Positions 16,383 through 25,502 of a stretch of 64,000 nt of DNA are shown here, in pieces (positions within the stretch are counted from its first letter, which is position 1; every line of letters begins with the position of its first letter). The stretch covers positions 62,001 through 126,000 of the forward strand of contig NZ_JBBKAH010000013.1 of the NCBI RefSeq assembly GCF_037652055.1, in the 5' to 3' direction. This DNA comes from Pelagibius sp037652055 (GTDB taxonomy: Bacteria; Pseudomonadota; Alphaproteobacteria; Kiloniellales; Kiloniellaceae). The position numbers and the translations under genes were made by a program. The notes under the pieces were generated by a model that made no database searches, was not told the DNA's origin, and was given only the letters and a program-made list of their open reading frames with translations.

Positions 16383-16446
16383 CCAAACGACCCTCTATTA
16401 GGGTATTACTGGCATTTTGGGTGGTATTCGGCAAGGGGCGCCGCGT

Positions 16447-17520
16447 ATGGGGGGCAGCAGGGTCGCGATTTCCATCGACAGGGTGGTGAAGCGCTACGGC
16501 GATTTCATCGCCCTGCACGGCGTCTCGCTCGACATTCTGGCCGACGAATTCTTCACGCTGCTCGGCCCGTCGGGCTGCGGCAAGACCACCCTGCTGCGCT
16601 CGATCGCCGGCTTCGAGGAGATCAGCGAGGGATCAATCCGCCTTCACGGCGAGGACATCGCCGCGCTGCCGCCCCATAAGAGGCCGGTCAATACGGTGTT
16701 CCAGCACTACGCGCTCTTTCCGCACATGACGGTGCTGGAGAACGCCATGTTCGGCACCTTACGGCTGGGCTGGAGCCGCCAGGAGTCCGAGCAGCGCGCG
16801 CGGCAGGTGCTCGACCTGGTCCGGCTCTCCGACTTCGTGCAGCGCAAGCCAGCGCAGCTCTCCGGCGGCCAGCAGCAGCGCGTCGCCCTTGCCCGCGCGC
16901 TCGCCCCGCGCCCCAAAGTGCTGCTGCTGGACGAGCCGCTCTCCGCCCTCGACCTGAAGCTGCGTCAGGCGGTGCGCGGCGAGTTGAAGCAGCTGCAACG
17001 CGAGACCGGCATCGCCTTCGTCTTCGTCACCCACGACCAGGAAGAAGCGCTCACCATGTCCGACCGCATCGCGGTGATGTCGGACGGGCGAGTACAGCAG
17101 GTCGGCACGCCACGCGAAATCTACGAGGCGCCGGTGAACCGCTTCGTAGCCGATTTCATCGGCGAGACCAACCTCATCGAGGTCGAGGTCCTGGAAGTTT
17201 GCGACGGCCAGGCCCGGATCCGCCTGCCCGGCGGCCACGCCCTCGCCTGTCCCGCCGCGCCGGGCGCCGCACCGGGCAGCGGCCATATCTCGCTGCGCCC
17301 GGAACGGGTCTCGCTCTGCCCGCCCGATGGTGGCGAGATCCGGGCGCAGGTCGAGCACCAGGTTTATCTCGGCACCGACATCCAGCTGCTGACCCGACTG
17401 CCGGACGGCGAGCCCATGGTGGTGCGGGTGCAGAACAGCGATGCCGACCGGCTGCCGCAGTCCGGCGCCCAGGTCGGGCTGAAGCTGGAGGCGGACGCGG
17501 CGCGTCTGCTGGCTGACTGA
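16447..17520 (+). CDS. potA: polyamine ABC transporter ATP-binding protein
   Basis: A 357-residue ATPase. Walker A GPSGCGKTT, signature LSGGQQQRVALARAL, Walker B VLLLDEPLSALD and H-loop VFVTHDQEEALTMSDRI are all intact. A C-terminal TOBE domain follows (HISLRPERVSL). The sequence is of the PotA/PotG class that energises spermidine/putrescine import; with the following permeases and binding protein this makes a complete importer. The ATG at 16447 gives the family start. Its stop overlaps the next start by one base (TGATG at 17518-17522), so translation is coupled. Confidence 0.92.
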   Translation: MGGSRVAISIDRVVKRYGDFIALHGVSLDILADEFFTLLGPSGCGKTTLLRSIAGFEEISEGSIRLHGEDIAALPPHKRPVNTVFQHYALFPHMTVLENAMFGTLRLGWSRQESEQRARQVLDLVRLSDFVQRKPAQLSGGQQQRVALARALAPRPKVLLLDEPLSALDLKLRQAVRGELKQLQRETGIAFVFVTHDQEEALTMSDRIAVMSDGRVQQVGTPREIYEAPVNRFVADFIGETNLIEVEVLEVCDGQARIRLPGGHALACPAAPGAAPGSGHISLRPERVSLCPPDGGEIRAQVEHQVYLGTDIQLLTRLPDGEPMVVRVQNSDADRLPQSGAQVGLKLEADAARLLAD

Positions 17521-18437
17521 TGGCGGCCGCGCCCGGCAGCGGCGGCGGCTCGTCCGCCATCTACCACCGCAGCGCGGTGCGCCTGATGCTGCCGACCTGG
17601 ATCGTCATCGGCATCCTGCTGCTGCTGCCGGTGCTGCTGATGGGCGTCTACTCCTTCCTGACCAAGGAGTTCCGTGGCGGCGTCATCTGGAGCCCGACGC
17701 TGGCCGCCTACGACCAGTTCTTCCTCGATCGCGGTCTCTTCGGTGACGAGCCGCCGAGCATCGAGTGGACCTACATCGGCATCTTCTGGCGCTCGATCTG
17801 GCAGGCCGGCACCGCCACCCTGCTGTGCTTTGCCGTCGGCTTCCCGACCGCGTGGTTCATCGCCACGCGTCCGGCGCAGCACCGCACCGTCTGGCTGTTC
17901 CTAGTCACCATCCCCTACTGGGTGAACCTGCTGATTCGCACTGTTTCCATGAAGTTCCTGATCCGCGACGAGGGGCCGCTGAACGCGATGCTGTTGTGGA
18001 GCGGCGTGATCGACCAGCCGCTGGGACTGGTCAACACCAACCTCGCCGTGCTGCTCGGTCTCTTCTACAGCTACCTGCCCTTCATGGTGCTGCCGATCTA
18101 CGCCGCCGTCGAACGCTACGACTTCGCGCTCTCCGAGGCGGCAGCCGATCTCTACGCCGGCACCTGGACCACCCTGCGCCTCGTCATCCTGCCCGCGGTG
18201 CGCCCCGGCATCATCGCCGGAGCGATCCTCGTCTTCGTGCCTTCGCTGGGTGCCTTCCTCGCACCCGACCTGCTGGGCGGCGCCAAGACCTTCATGATCG
18301 GCTCGCTTATCGAGGAGCAGTTCAAAGGCGCGGCCGGCAACTGGCCCTTCGGCGCCGCGGTCGCGATGATCCTCATGACCATCGTCATGGGCGTGCTGCT
18401 GATCTACGCCCGCGGCCAGACACGGCGGTCGCAGTGA
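17520..18437 (+). CDS. potB: polyamine ABC transporter permease, PotB type
   Basis: A 305-residue inner-membrane permease with about six helices. It contains the EAA loop (EAAADLYAGTWTTLRLVILP, followed by AVRPGIIAG) that docks to the ATPase. An N-terminal helix LMLPTWIVIGILLLLPVLLMGVY and the segment between helices 1 and 2 (SFLTKEFRGGVIWSPTLAAYDQFF split by the membrane edge) match PotB/PotH proteins. It overlaps PotA at the start and PotC at the end by single-base TGATG junctions. Substrate specificity follows the binding protein rather than this subunit. Confidence 0.92.
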   Translation: MAAAPGSGGGSSAIYHRSAVRLMLPTWIVIGILLLLPVLLMGVYSFLTKEFRGGVIWSPTLAAYDQFFLDRGLFGDEPPSIEWTYIGIFWRSIWQAGTATLLCFAVGFPTAWFIATRPAQHRTVWLFLVTIPYWVNLLIRTVSMKFLIRDEGPLNAMLLWSGVIDQPLGLVNTNLAVLLGLFYSYLPFMVLPIYAAVERYDFALSEAAADLYAGTWTTLRLVILPAVRPGIIAGAILVFVPSLGAFLAPDLLGGAKTFMIGSLIEEQFKGAAGNWPFGAAVAMILMTIVMGVLLIYARGQTRRSQ

Positions 18438-19249
18438 TGGCCAAGGCCCGCACCGACCTGCGCCGCTTCACCGGCTTCTTCCCGATGACGGTGCTGTGCC
18501 TCGTCGTGCTCTATGCGCCGCTGGCCGTGGTGGCGGTCTACAGCTTCAACGCCTCCACCTCGATCACCCTGTGGGGCGGCTTCTCGCTGGACTGGTACCG
18601 CGACGTATTCTCCGGCCCGGAAGCGCCAAAGTTCCGCCAGGCCACGATCAACTCCCTGGTCGTGGCGGTGGTCGCGGGACTGGCCGCCACGCTGATCGCG
18701 ACCTCGGCCGCCGTGGCGATGCACCGGGCCGGCCGCTTCCGCGGCAAGACCGCGAGCTTCGCCCTCATCAACCTGCCGCTGATGGTCCCCGAGGTGGTCA
18801 CCGCCGTCGCCAGCCTGATCTTCTTCACGGTGATCGGCTTTCCCGGCGGCATCGGCACCATCCTGCTGGCGCACATCACCTTCTGCATTCCCTTCGCCTA
18901 CCTGCCGATCGCGGCGCGGCTTGCGACGCTGCCGGACAGCTACGAGCAGGCGGCGATGGACCTCTACGCCACGCCATGGGAAAGCTTCCGCCTGGTGCTG
19001 CTGCCGCTAATGGTGCCGGGCATCATGTCCGGCTTCCTCCTGGCCTTCATCATTTCCCTCGACGACTTCCTGATCACCAACTTCGTCAAGGGGGCCGGCG
19101 TCGAGACCCTGCCGACCGCCATCTTCGGTGCGGTCAAGCAGGGCATCAAGCCGAACATCATGGCCATCTCGACCCTGATGCTCGCCATTTCCGTCGTCTT
19201 CGTCGCGCTCTCGTGGCTGATCGGGCGCAACGGCAAGACCCAACAATAA
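18437..19249 (+). CDS. potC: polyamine ABC transporter permease, PotC type
   Basis: A 270-residue permease with six predicted helices (for example MTVLCLVVLYAPLAVVAVYSF) and an EAA-like loop (EQAAMDLYATPWESFRLVLL). It resembles PotC/PotI. The start ATG at 18437 shares its A with the PotB stop, the only arrangement that fits the operon; the same frame is open far upstream but that part is antisense-like noise. The conserved SLDDFLITNFVKGAG segment near residue 210 is typical of polyamine permeases. Confidence 0.92.
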   Translation: MAKARTDLRRFTGFFPMTVLCLVVLYAPLAVVAVYSFNASTSITLWGGFSLDWYRDVFSGPEAPKFRQATINSLVVAVVAGLAATLIATSAAVAMHRAGRFRGKTASFALINLPLMVPEVVTAVASLIFFTVIGFPGGIGTILLAHITFCIPFAYLPIAARLATLPDSYEQAAMDLYATPWESFRLVLLPLMVPGIMSGFLLAFIISLDDFLITNFVKGAGVETLPTAIFGAVKQGIKPNIMAISTLMLAISVVFVALSWLIGRNGKTQQ

Positions 19250-19276
19250 CCAGCCAAGGAAACAGTGGAGACCGTT

Positions 19277-20314
19277 ATGAAAAAACTCATCGCCGCCTCA
19301 GTCATGGTGCTCTGCTCCGCCACGGCCGCCTCCACGGCCGCCCGGGCCGAAGGGCAGCTGATGCTCTATAACTGGTTCGAGTACATGCCGCAGGAACTGC
19401 TGGACAAGTTCACCGCGGAGACCGGCATCACGGTCACCATGGACACCTTCGACAGCAACGAGGCGCTGCTGGCCACCCTCAAGGCCGGCAAGCTCGGCAG
19501 CTACGACCTCGCGGTGCCCGGCGACTACATGGTCGAGATCCTCGGCGATGCCGGCATGCTCGACACCTTCACAGCGGAGGAAGTGCCGAATCTGAAGAAC
19601 GTCGCCGCGGAGTGGATGGACGTGCCCTTCGATCCGGGCCGCAAGAGCTCGATCCCCTACCAGTGGGGCAGCACCTCCTTCGCCGTCAACCGCGACATCT
19701 ACAAGGGTGCCATCGACAGCACGGCGATCATCTTCAACCCGCCGGCCGAGCTGAAGGGCAAGATCAACGTGCTCGATACCTCGGGCGAAACCCTCACCCT
19801 GGCATCGCTCCACCTCGGCATTCCCCAGTGCACCGCGGACCGCGAGCAGCTGAAGGAACTCAATGCCCTGGTGATGGAAGCCAAGGCAAGCTGGGCCTCC
19901 TTCGGGTCCGACGTCGCCAAGGACGTCTTGGTCTCCGGCGATGCCGCCGCCGGCATGATCTGGTCGGGCTTCGCCTCCAAGGCGCGCGACGAGGGCGCGC
20001 CCATCGAGTACGCCTTTCCCAAGGAAGGCTACATCGTGTGGATGGACAACCTCGCCCTGCTGAAGGACGCCCCCAACCGCGACAGCGCGCTGGCCTTCCT
20101 GAACTTCATGCTGGAGCCGGAAAACGCCGCGACGCTGACCAACTATGCGAAGTACTCGGCCGGCGTGACGGGCGTGGAGCCGTTCCTCGAGCCTGACGTC
20201 GCCAACTCGCCGGAGTCCAACCCGCCGGCCGGCCCGAAGGGCGTCTTCGTCCAGGCCTGCCCGCAAGAGGTCCAGGTGCTCTACGACGCCATCTGGACCA
20301 ACCTGAAGAAATAG
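19277..20314 (+). CDS. potD: spermidine/putrescine-type periplasmic binding protein
   Basis: A 345-residue exported solute-binding protein with signal peptide (MKKLIAASVMVLCSATAAST, then AARA) and the PotD-type start of the mature part, LMLYNWFEYMPQELLDKF, followed by ETGITVTMDTFDSNEALLA. YDLAVPGDYMVEIL and FVQACPQEVQVLYD are also typical. It delivers a polyamine to the PotABC membrane complex. The ATG at 19277 has GGAG 6 bases upstream; a GTG at 19265 is in frame but overlaps that site. Which polyamine it binds cannot be told with confidence from sequence. Confidence 0.9.
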   Translation: MKKLIAASVMVLCSATAASTAARAEGQLMLYNWFEYMPQELLDKFTAETGITVTMDTFDSNEALLATLKAGKLGSYDLAVPGDYMVEILGDAGMLDTFTAEEVPNLKNVAAEWMDVPFDPGRKSSIPYQWGSTSFAVNRDIYKGAIDSTAIIFNPPAELKGKINVLDTSGETLTLASLHLGIPQCTADREQLKELNALVMEAKASWASFGSDVAKDVLVSGDAAAGMIWSGFASKARDEGAPIEYAFPKEGYIVWMDNLALLKDAPNRDSALAFLNFMLEPENAATLTNYAKYSAGVTGVEPFLEPDVANSPESNPPAGPKGVFVQACPQEVQVLYDAIWTNLKK

Positions 20315-20325
20315 CGGCCCGTGCC

Positions 20326-21099
20326 ATGAAGCTCGCGCTCCATCAGGGCCCCGCCATCGGCGGGGCCACGGAGGAGACCTTCGGCGTGATCCAGTCCCGG
20401 CTGGCCGCGGCAGCGGCCGCCGGGGCCCGGATGATCGTTTTCCCGGAACTCTTCCTGCCCGGCTATAACCGGCCGGACCTGCACGGCCCCCTCGCCCAGC
20501 CGCAGGGCGGCGCGTGGGGGCAGCGCCTCTGTGCGCTCACCCGCGCGGCGGGCTGCGGCCTCGCCATCGGCTGGGCCGAGCGTGACGGCGAGTGCGTATA
20601 CAACGCGGCGAGTTGTTTTTCCGCCGCCGGCGAGCAGATTGCCCACTACCGCAAGATCCAGCTGTTTGGGCCGATGGAAAACACAAGCTTCCGGCCCGGC
20701 GGCGGCTATTGCCTCTTCGACCTGGAGGGACTGAAAGCCGCGCTCCTCATCTGCTACGACGTCGAGTTCGCCCCCCACTGCCGCGCCCTGGCCGAACAGG
20801 GTGTGGAGCTGATCCTCGTGCCGACCGCCAACCCGGCGGGCTTCGAGCACGTCTCGGCGCTGCTGGTCCCGGCGCGCGCCGTCGAGATGGGACTCACCAT
20901 CGTCTACGCCAACTACTGCGGCCGGGAGGGCGACATCGCCTATGCCGGGCGCTCGGTGGTCGCCGGGCCGGACGGACAAATCCTGGCCGCCGCCGGGCCT
21001 GGCGAGACGCTGCTGGTCACCGATCTCGCGGTAACCGCCGCGATTCCGCAAACGCTGCTATCGCGGCAGCTCGACGACTACAGGACACCCCAGCCATGA
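20326..21099 (+). CDS. carbon-nitrogen hydrolase (nitrilase superfamily)
   Basis: A 257-residue cytosolic amidase with the catalytic triad Glu41 (FPELFLPGY), Lys110 (YRKIQLFG) and Cys143 (LICYDVEF). Length and motifs fit the amidase branches of the superfamily rather than true nitrilases. Between a polyamine importer and an amine aminotransferase (it overlaps the latter by ATGA at 21096-21099), it may hydrolyse an amide made from a polyamine, for example N-carbamoylputrescine or a gamma-glutamyl-type or acyl amide. That substrate is inferred from context only. Confidence 0.88.
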   Translation: MKLALHQGPAIGGATEETFGVIQSRLAAAAAAGARMIVFPELFLPGYNRPDLHGPLAQPQGGAWGQRLCALTRAAGCGLAIGWAERDGECVYNAASCFSAAGEQIAHYRKIQLFGPMENTSFRPGGGYCLFDLEGLKAALLICYDVEFAPHCRALAEQGVELILVPTANPAGFEHVSALLVPARAVEMGLTIVYANYCGREGDIAYAGRSVVAGPDGQILAAAGPGETLLVTDLAVTAAIPQTLLSRQLDDYRTPQP

Positions 21100-22448
21100 A
21101 CCTCACGACCGACGCCATCCTGACCGCCGACAGTCACCTCATCCAGTCCTTCTGCGACCTCAACGCGCTGAAGCAGAACGGCGCGCGGACGGTGATCACG
21201 CATGCCAAAGGCGCCATGGTGCGCGACAGCGACGGGCGCGAGCTGATCGACGGCATCGCGGGGCTGTGGTGCGTGAACGTCGGCCACGGGCGGCGCGAGA
21301 TCATCGACGCGATCACCCGGCAGCTCGAAACGCTCGACTTCTACTCCACCTTCTACAACTTCACCCACCCCTCGGCGGCAATGCTGGCCGAGAAGCTGGC
21401 GAGCCTCGCGCCGGGCAACCTGAACCGGGTCTACTTCGCCAATTCCGGCTCGGTCGCCAACGACACCGCGATCCGCATGCTGCAGCACTACAACATCCGC
21501 CTCGGACGCCCGGAAAAGCGCAAGGTGCTGAGCCGCGTGGGCGCCTATCACGGCTCGACCCATCTGACCATCGCGATGACCACGCCGGCCTATTCCAAGG
21601 GCTGGTTCGGCGCGCACGACCTGGTGCATCACCTGCGCTCGCCCCACTACTGGCGCGAGGGCGGCGACATGACCGAGGCCGAGTTCCTCGACGCGCTGAT
21701 GGATGACATGCGCGACAGCATCGAGCGCATCGGCGCCGAGAACATCTGCGCCTTCGCCGCCGAGCCCATCATGGGCGCCGGGGGCGTCATCACCGCGCCC
21801 GCCGGCTATCACCGGCGTGCCCGGCAGATCTGCGACGACTACGACATCAAGTACGTCGCCGACGAGGTGGTGACGGCTTTCGGCCGCCTCGGGCACTTCT
21901 TCGCCTCCGAGGACGTCTTCGGCATGGTGCCCGACATCATCACCACCGCGAAGGGTCTCACCTCCGGCTACCAGCCGCTCTCTGCGACCATCATATCCGA
22001 CGAAATCTACGAGGTGATCTCCGGCCCCGGCGAGAAGTTCCTGCACGGCATGACCTACTCCGGCCACCCGGCGGCCGCGGCCGCCGGCCTCGCCAACATC
22101 GCCCTGATGGAGGCGGAGAAGATCCCCGAACGGGTGCGCCAGACCGGCAGGCAGTTCGAGACGCTGCTGCGCGAGCTCACCGACCTCGACATCGTCGGCG
22201 AGGTGCGCGGCAGCCACTTCATGATGGGGATCGAGTTCGTCCGCGATAAGCGCACCAAGGCGTCGTTCTCCGACGAAGCCGCGATCGGCATGAAGGCGGC
22301 CGCAGCGGCGCAGAAGCGCGGCCTCATCGCCCGGCCGCTCGGCAACGTCCTCATCCTCTCGCCGACCCTGGTGATGACGCCGGAGCTAATCGATCGGACC
22401 GGCGACATCCTGCGCGACAGTATCAAAGAGATTACCAGCGCTCTCTGA
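21096..22448 (+). CDS. class III aminotransferase, amine:pyruvate type
   Basis: A 450-residue PLP aminotransferase with cofactor lysine Lys286 (TTAKGLTSGYQPL), YVADEVVTAFGRLG and YHGSTHLT motifs. The N-terminal GLWCVNVGHGRREII is shared with the paralog at 8459. It ends the operon potABCD-hydrolase-aminotransferase, so it probably removes an amino group from the imported amine or its derivative, with pyruvate as acceptor. The start ATG overlaps the hydrolase stop (ATGA). The aldehyde product would need a dehydrogenase such as the one at 9857. Confidence 0.9.
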   Translation: MNLTTDAILTADSHLIQSFCDLNALKQNGARTVITHAKGAMVRDSDGRELIDGIAGLWCVNVGHGRREIIDAITRQLETLDFYSTFYNFTHPSAAMLAEKLASLAPGNLNRVYFANSGSVANDTAIRMLQHYNIRLGRPEKRKVLSRVGAYHGSTHLTIAMTTPAYSKGWFGAHDLVHHLRSPHYWREGGDMTEAEFLDALMDDMRDSIERIGAENICAFAAEPIMGAGGVITAPAGYHRRARQICDDYDIKYVADEVVTAFGRLGHFFASEDVFGMVPDIITTAKGLTSGYQPLSATIISDEIYEVISGPGEKFLHGMTYSGHPAAAAAGLANIALMEAEKIPERVRQTGRQFETLLRELTDLDIVGEVRGSHFMMGIEFVRDKRTKASFSDEAAIGMKAAAAAQKRGLIARPLGNVLILSPTLVMTPELIDRTGDILRDSIKEITSAL

Positions 22449-22567
22449 CGGGCCGGACAGACCACGCTTTCCGGACGCTGAACTGCACAGCCCTCTGCAT
22501 ATCTTTGTGAGGATTCTTTCCGCGTCACGTTGTCCGTCGGCGCGGTGACAGTCTCCGCCCCGAGAAG

Positions 22568-22602
22568 GGAGCCCCGCCTTCCTTGGGGGCGGGCGGGGCT
22601 CC
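22568..22602. other. GC-rich stem-loop
   Basis: GGAGCCCCGCC and GGCGGGGCTCC form an 11-bp perfect stem with a 13-base loop. No T run follows on either strand, so a classic terminator is not supported, but a structured RNA or bidirectional transcription barrier between the convergent operons is possible. Confidence 0.5.
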
Positions 22603-22685
22603 TGGGGCGCACGCTCTCGGGGGTACGAATATCGAGCGCCCCTTCACGCCAAGTCGGGAAGAGGACAGATAGGCGTGTTGTTCGC

Positions 22686-22710
22686 AACGTGCGACAGGCT
22701 CTTTGGTTCC
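22686..22710 (-). promoter_or_regulatory. orphan EcfG-type promoter sequence
   Basis: Minus-strand GGAAC, 16-bp spacer, cGTT, exact consensus. No minus-strand gene lies downstream. It could drive a small RNA ending near the 22568-22602 hairpin, or be a chance match; about one exact match is expected by chance in 64 kb. Confidence 0.35.
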
Positions 22711-22757
22711 GCGGGCAAAGTTTCGTTGCGCTCTGCGCGGCAGCCACGACGGGGACC

Positions 22758-25502
22758 TTAAGAGCCGGTCCCCTCTGCAGCGGACAGCAGAAGGGCGACG
22801 GGGAAGGACGCGAGCAGCCGCGAGGCCTGCAGTGGCTCTCGTCCCCCATAGGTCTCCCCTGTGACAACATCCCGCAGCTTCCCTTCCAGCGTTCCGCCTT
22901 GCAGGGCCACGCCGGTATCCCCCCAGCTTTCCGCGGGGATCACGGGAACGTCCGTGCCCTCAACAAGGCCCAGCACCCTGCGCGGAACCACCACCACCAG
23001 GCGCGCGTCTCCTGCCCTCCGCTGAAAGGCGACAATACTCTCGGCGCGTGAGCCTTTCACTTCGAGGGACTCGTAGCAGCCTTCCGCGAAAAGTTCTGGA
23101 TGCTGCCGGCGGGCACGCAGGCCGGCCGACAGCAGGGCCATTTTCGGCGCCCCCGAAAGCCAATCTTCCATCAGAGCCGCCGTTTCGCCGGCGGCCCCTT
23201 TATCGAGCAGCGACTCCCGCAGGGGGAAGTCCACCGGCCGCCGGTTGTCCGGGTCGGTCAGGCTGAAATCCCAGAGCTCACAGCCCTGATAGATGTCCGG
23301 GATGCCTGGCGCTGTCAGCTTAAGGGTAAGCTGCGACAGGCTGTTGACCGCGCCGGCCAGCCACAGCGGCCTGCAGGTCTTTGCAAAATCTGTCAGGAAC
23401 TCACCGCCGCTCTCGACCGTGAGAAGCGCCGAGACGAAGCCGGCCACCGCCTCCTCGTACGCTGTGTTCGTGTTGGTCCAGGTGGTTCTGCTTTTGGCTT
23501 CCCGGCAGGCCTTTTCCATATAGGCGAGGAAGCGCTCGCGCAGATCCGCCAGTTCGCGAGCCGCCGCCTCCGAGGACAGCGGCTCCCGAACCAAGTTGGC
23601 CGGCCAGGCCCCGGCGAGGGCCTGGTAGAACAGCCACTCGATCTCCGGCTCCGGCGCTTCCCCCTCCGGCAGGGCGGTGCGGTGTTGCACATTCATGGCG
23701 CTCCAGCGCGCGGTTGCCTGGCGCCAGCGGCCCGGCATCTCGCTGAGGGCGTACAGCCGGGCCCGGGCATCCTCGCCGCGCTTGGTGTCATGGGTCGCCG
23801 TCGCGGAGAGCCCGGCGGGTTGCGTTGCCTGGCGCTCCGTCATCGCCGCATGGAAATCCGCCAGGGGCGCACCGAAATGATCCGCTGCGCCGCCCACCTC
23901 GTTCAAGGCGACCAGCCGGTTGTAGCGGTAGAACAAAGTGTCCTCGACGGCCTTGGCCATGACCGGCCCCGTCGTCTGCTGGAAGCGGGCGACGAATTTA
24001 TCCGCCGAGGGTCTCTCCTCGTCATCGGCGCCCTCCGGCAGCAGCAGTCCGGCAACGAACGCCAGAGCCTCCGGCTCTCCGGTCTGCTCCGAGATCCCGG
24101 CACCATCGATCGCCTGCTGCAGGTAGCGCCGGTCCAGCGCATCCGGCCCCTGCTGGACGATGTAGCTGCGGTAGACCGGCAGATGCACGATGATCTCGGT
24201 GATCGAGCGTTTCAGCGCGTCCTCACCGAGATCCCGCGTCGCGATCGATTGTGCCGCGAGGTCCCGCGCCATGGCCGTCAGGTCCGAAAGCTCGCCCGCG
24301 AGATTGAAGCCGAGGATCTCCCGCTTGGCCTGCGCCGCTTCGGCCGCGTAGTCGCTGGTGCGTCCGACGAACCCGTCGTAGGCGGCCGTCAGCGACTCAT
24401 AGCCTGCGCTGTCCGCGAAGAGGTCGGCCAGAGCGGCGATGAACTCGTAGCCCGTGGTGCCGGAAACCGCCCAGTCGGGCCGCAGCGGCTCGCCGGGCTC
24501 CAGAATCTTCTCCACCAGCAGGTAGCAGTCACCATCACAGCCCACGGTCTCCTGGAACCGCTCGAAATAGCCCTTCGGATCGCTCAGCCCGTCGACATGA
24601 TCGAGGCGCACGCCGGCAACCTGGCCGTCGCGGATCAGCTGAAACAGGCGCTCGTGCACCTGGGCAAAGACGGCGGGATCCTCGACCCGCAGGCCGACCA
24701 GCTCGGCGATTTCGAAGAACCGTCGGTGCGTCAGTGCCTCCCGCGCCAGCCGCCAGTGGGCCAGCCGCCAGACCTGGGCCTCGTGGATTTCGTGCAGTGC
24801 GCCCGTATCGCTCTGTGCGGCCGACAGGGCATCCGCAATCGCCGCGGACACCGCCGGCTGCCGCGCGGCCTCGGCAAGTTCCCGCTGCAGGGCGGGGCCA
24901 CTCTCCGGCGTTGCTCCGGCAAAACGCTGCCCGAGCCGCCGGAGGACGGGATCCGCGCTCGACGCGAGGAGCCGGGCATAGGACGGCGGCGTGAGGGGCA
25001 TGGTACGGTCGTAGAAGCGGAAACCGAGACGGCCTTTTCCGGCGTCGAAGCCAAGCCCAAAGACGCCGCTCTCCAGCGCCTCGCCGTAACCGGAGCCCAG
25101 CACCGGCAGCATCAGCTTGGAGGCCGACCAGTCTATGTCGAAGACCCGGGCGTGGGCACTGGCCTCGCCCCATTCGAGTACCGACCACCACCACGCATTG
25201 GATTCCACCGCCGCCATGTGATTGGGCACGAAGTCGAGCAGAAGACTCAAACCGGCCTCCCGCAGCGCCCCGCAGAGGCGCTCGAAGCCTGCGTCACCGC
25301 CGATGGCCGGCTCCATCACAGCGAAGTCCACGCCGTCATAGCCGTGCGTCGACCCCTCGGCGGCGGCAAAGAGAGGCGAGGCATAGAGATGGCTGACGCC
25401 CAAGCGGGCGAGATAGGGCGCCAGGGAGGCGGCCCGGTCGAAGTCCATGCCGTTGCGGAACTGCAGGCGATAGGTCGCCCGCGGCAAGTTGCGATCCGTC
25501 AT
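22758..25502 (-). CDS. treY: malto-oligosyltrehalose synthase
   Basis: A 914-residue GH13 enzyme that rearranges the reducing-end alpha-1,4 bond of a maltodextrin to alpha,alpha-1,1, giving maltooligosyl-trehalose. It opens ATYRLQFRNGMDFDRAASLA, the TreY start, has GSTHGYDGVDF, the nucleophile region GVRLDHVDGLSDPKGYF, LLVEKILEPGEPL as acid/base region, and VEDTLFYRYNRLVALNEVGG. It is longer than most GH13 enzymes, as is normal for TreY. The start overlaps the treZ stop (ATGA at 25499-25502). It is the last gene of the six-gene glucan/trehalose operon. Confidence 0.93.
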   Translation of the reverse strand: MTDRNLPRATYRLQFRNGMDFDRAASLAPYLARLGVSHLYASPLFAAAEGSTHGYDGVDFAVMEPAIGGDAGFERLCGALREAGLSLLLDFVPNHMAAVESNAWWWSVLEWGEASAHARVFDIDWSASKLMLPVLGSGYGEALESGVFGLGFDAGKGRLGFRFYDRTMPLTPPSYARLLASSADPVLRRLGQRFAGATPESGPALQRELAEAARQPAVSAAIADALSAAQSDTGALHEIHEAQVWRLAHWRLAREALTHRRFFEIAELVGLRVEDPAVFAQVHERLFQLIRDGQVAGVRLDHVDGLSDPKGYFERFQETVGCDGDCYLLVEKILEPGEPLRPDWAVSGTTGYEFIAALADLFADSAGYESLTAAYDGFVGRTSDYAAEAAQAKREILGFNLAGELSDLTAMARDLAAQSIATRDLGEDALKRSITEIIVHLPVYRSYIVQQGPDALDRRYLQQAIDGAGISEQTGEPEALAFVAGLLLPEGADDEERPSADKFVARFQQTTGPVMAKAVEDTLFYRYNRLVALNEVGGAADHFGAPLADFHAAMTERQATQPAGLSATATHDTKRGEDARARLYALSEMPGRWRQATARWSAMNVQHRTALPEGEAPEPEIEWLFYQALAGAWPANLVREPLSSEAAARELADLRERFLAYMEKACREAKSRTTWTNTNTAYEEAVAGFVSALLTVESGGEFLTDFAKTCRPLWLAGAVNSLSQLTLKLTAPGIPDIYQGCELWDFSLTDPDNRRPVDFPLRESLLDKGAAGETAALMEDWLSGAPKMALLSAGLRARRQHPELFAEGCYESLEVKGSRAESIVAFQRRAGDARLVVVVPRRVLGLVEGTDVPVIPAESWGDTGVALQGGTLEGKLRDVVTGETYGGREPLQASRLLASFPVALLLSAAEGTGS

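Larger units (their letters stand above)
22449..22757. other. 309-bp intergenic region with hairpin and orphan EcfG-type promoter
   Basis: This lies between the convergent aminotransferase and treY genes. It holds an 11-bp stem-loop (22568-22602) and, at 22686-22710 on the minus strand, a sequence matching the EcfG promoter. No convincing protein-coding frame is seen. A short minus-strand frame from the ATG at 22494 lacks a ribosome site. Confidence 0.5.
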
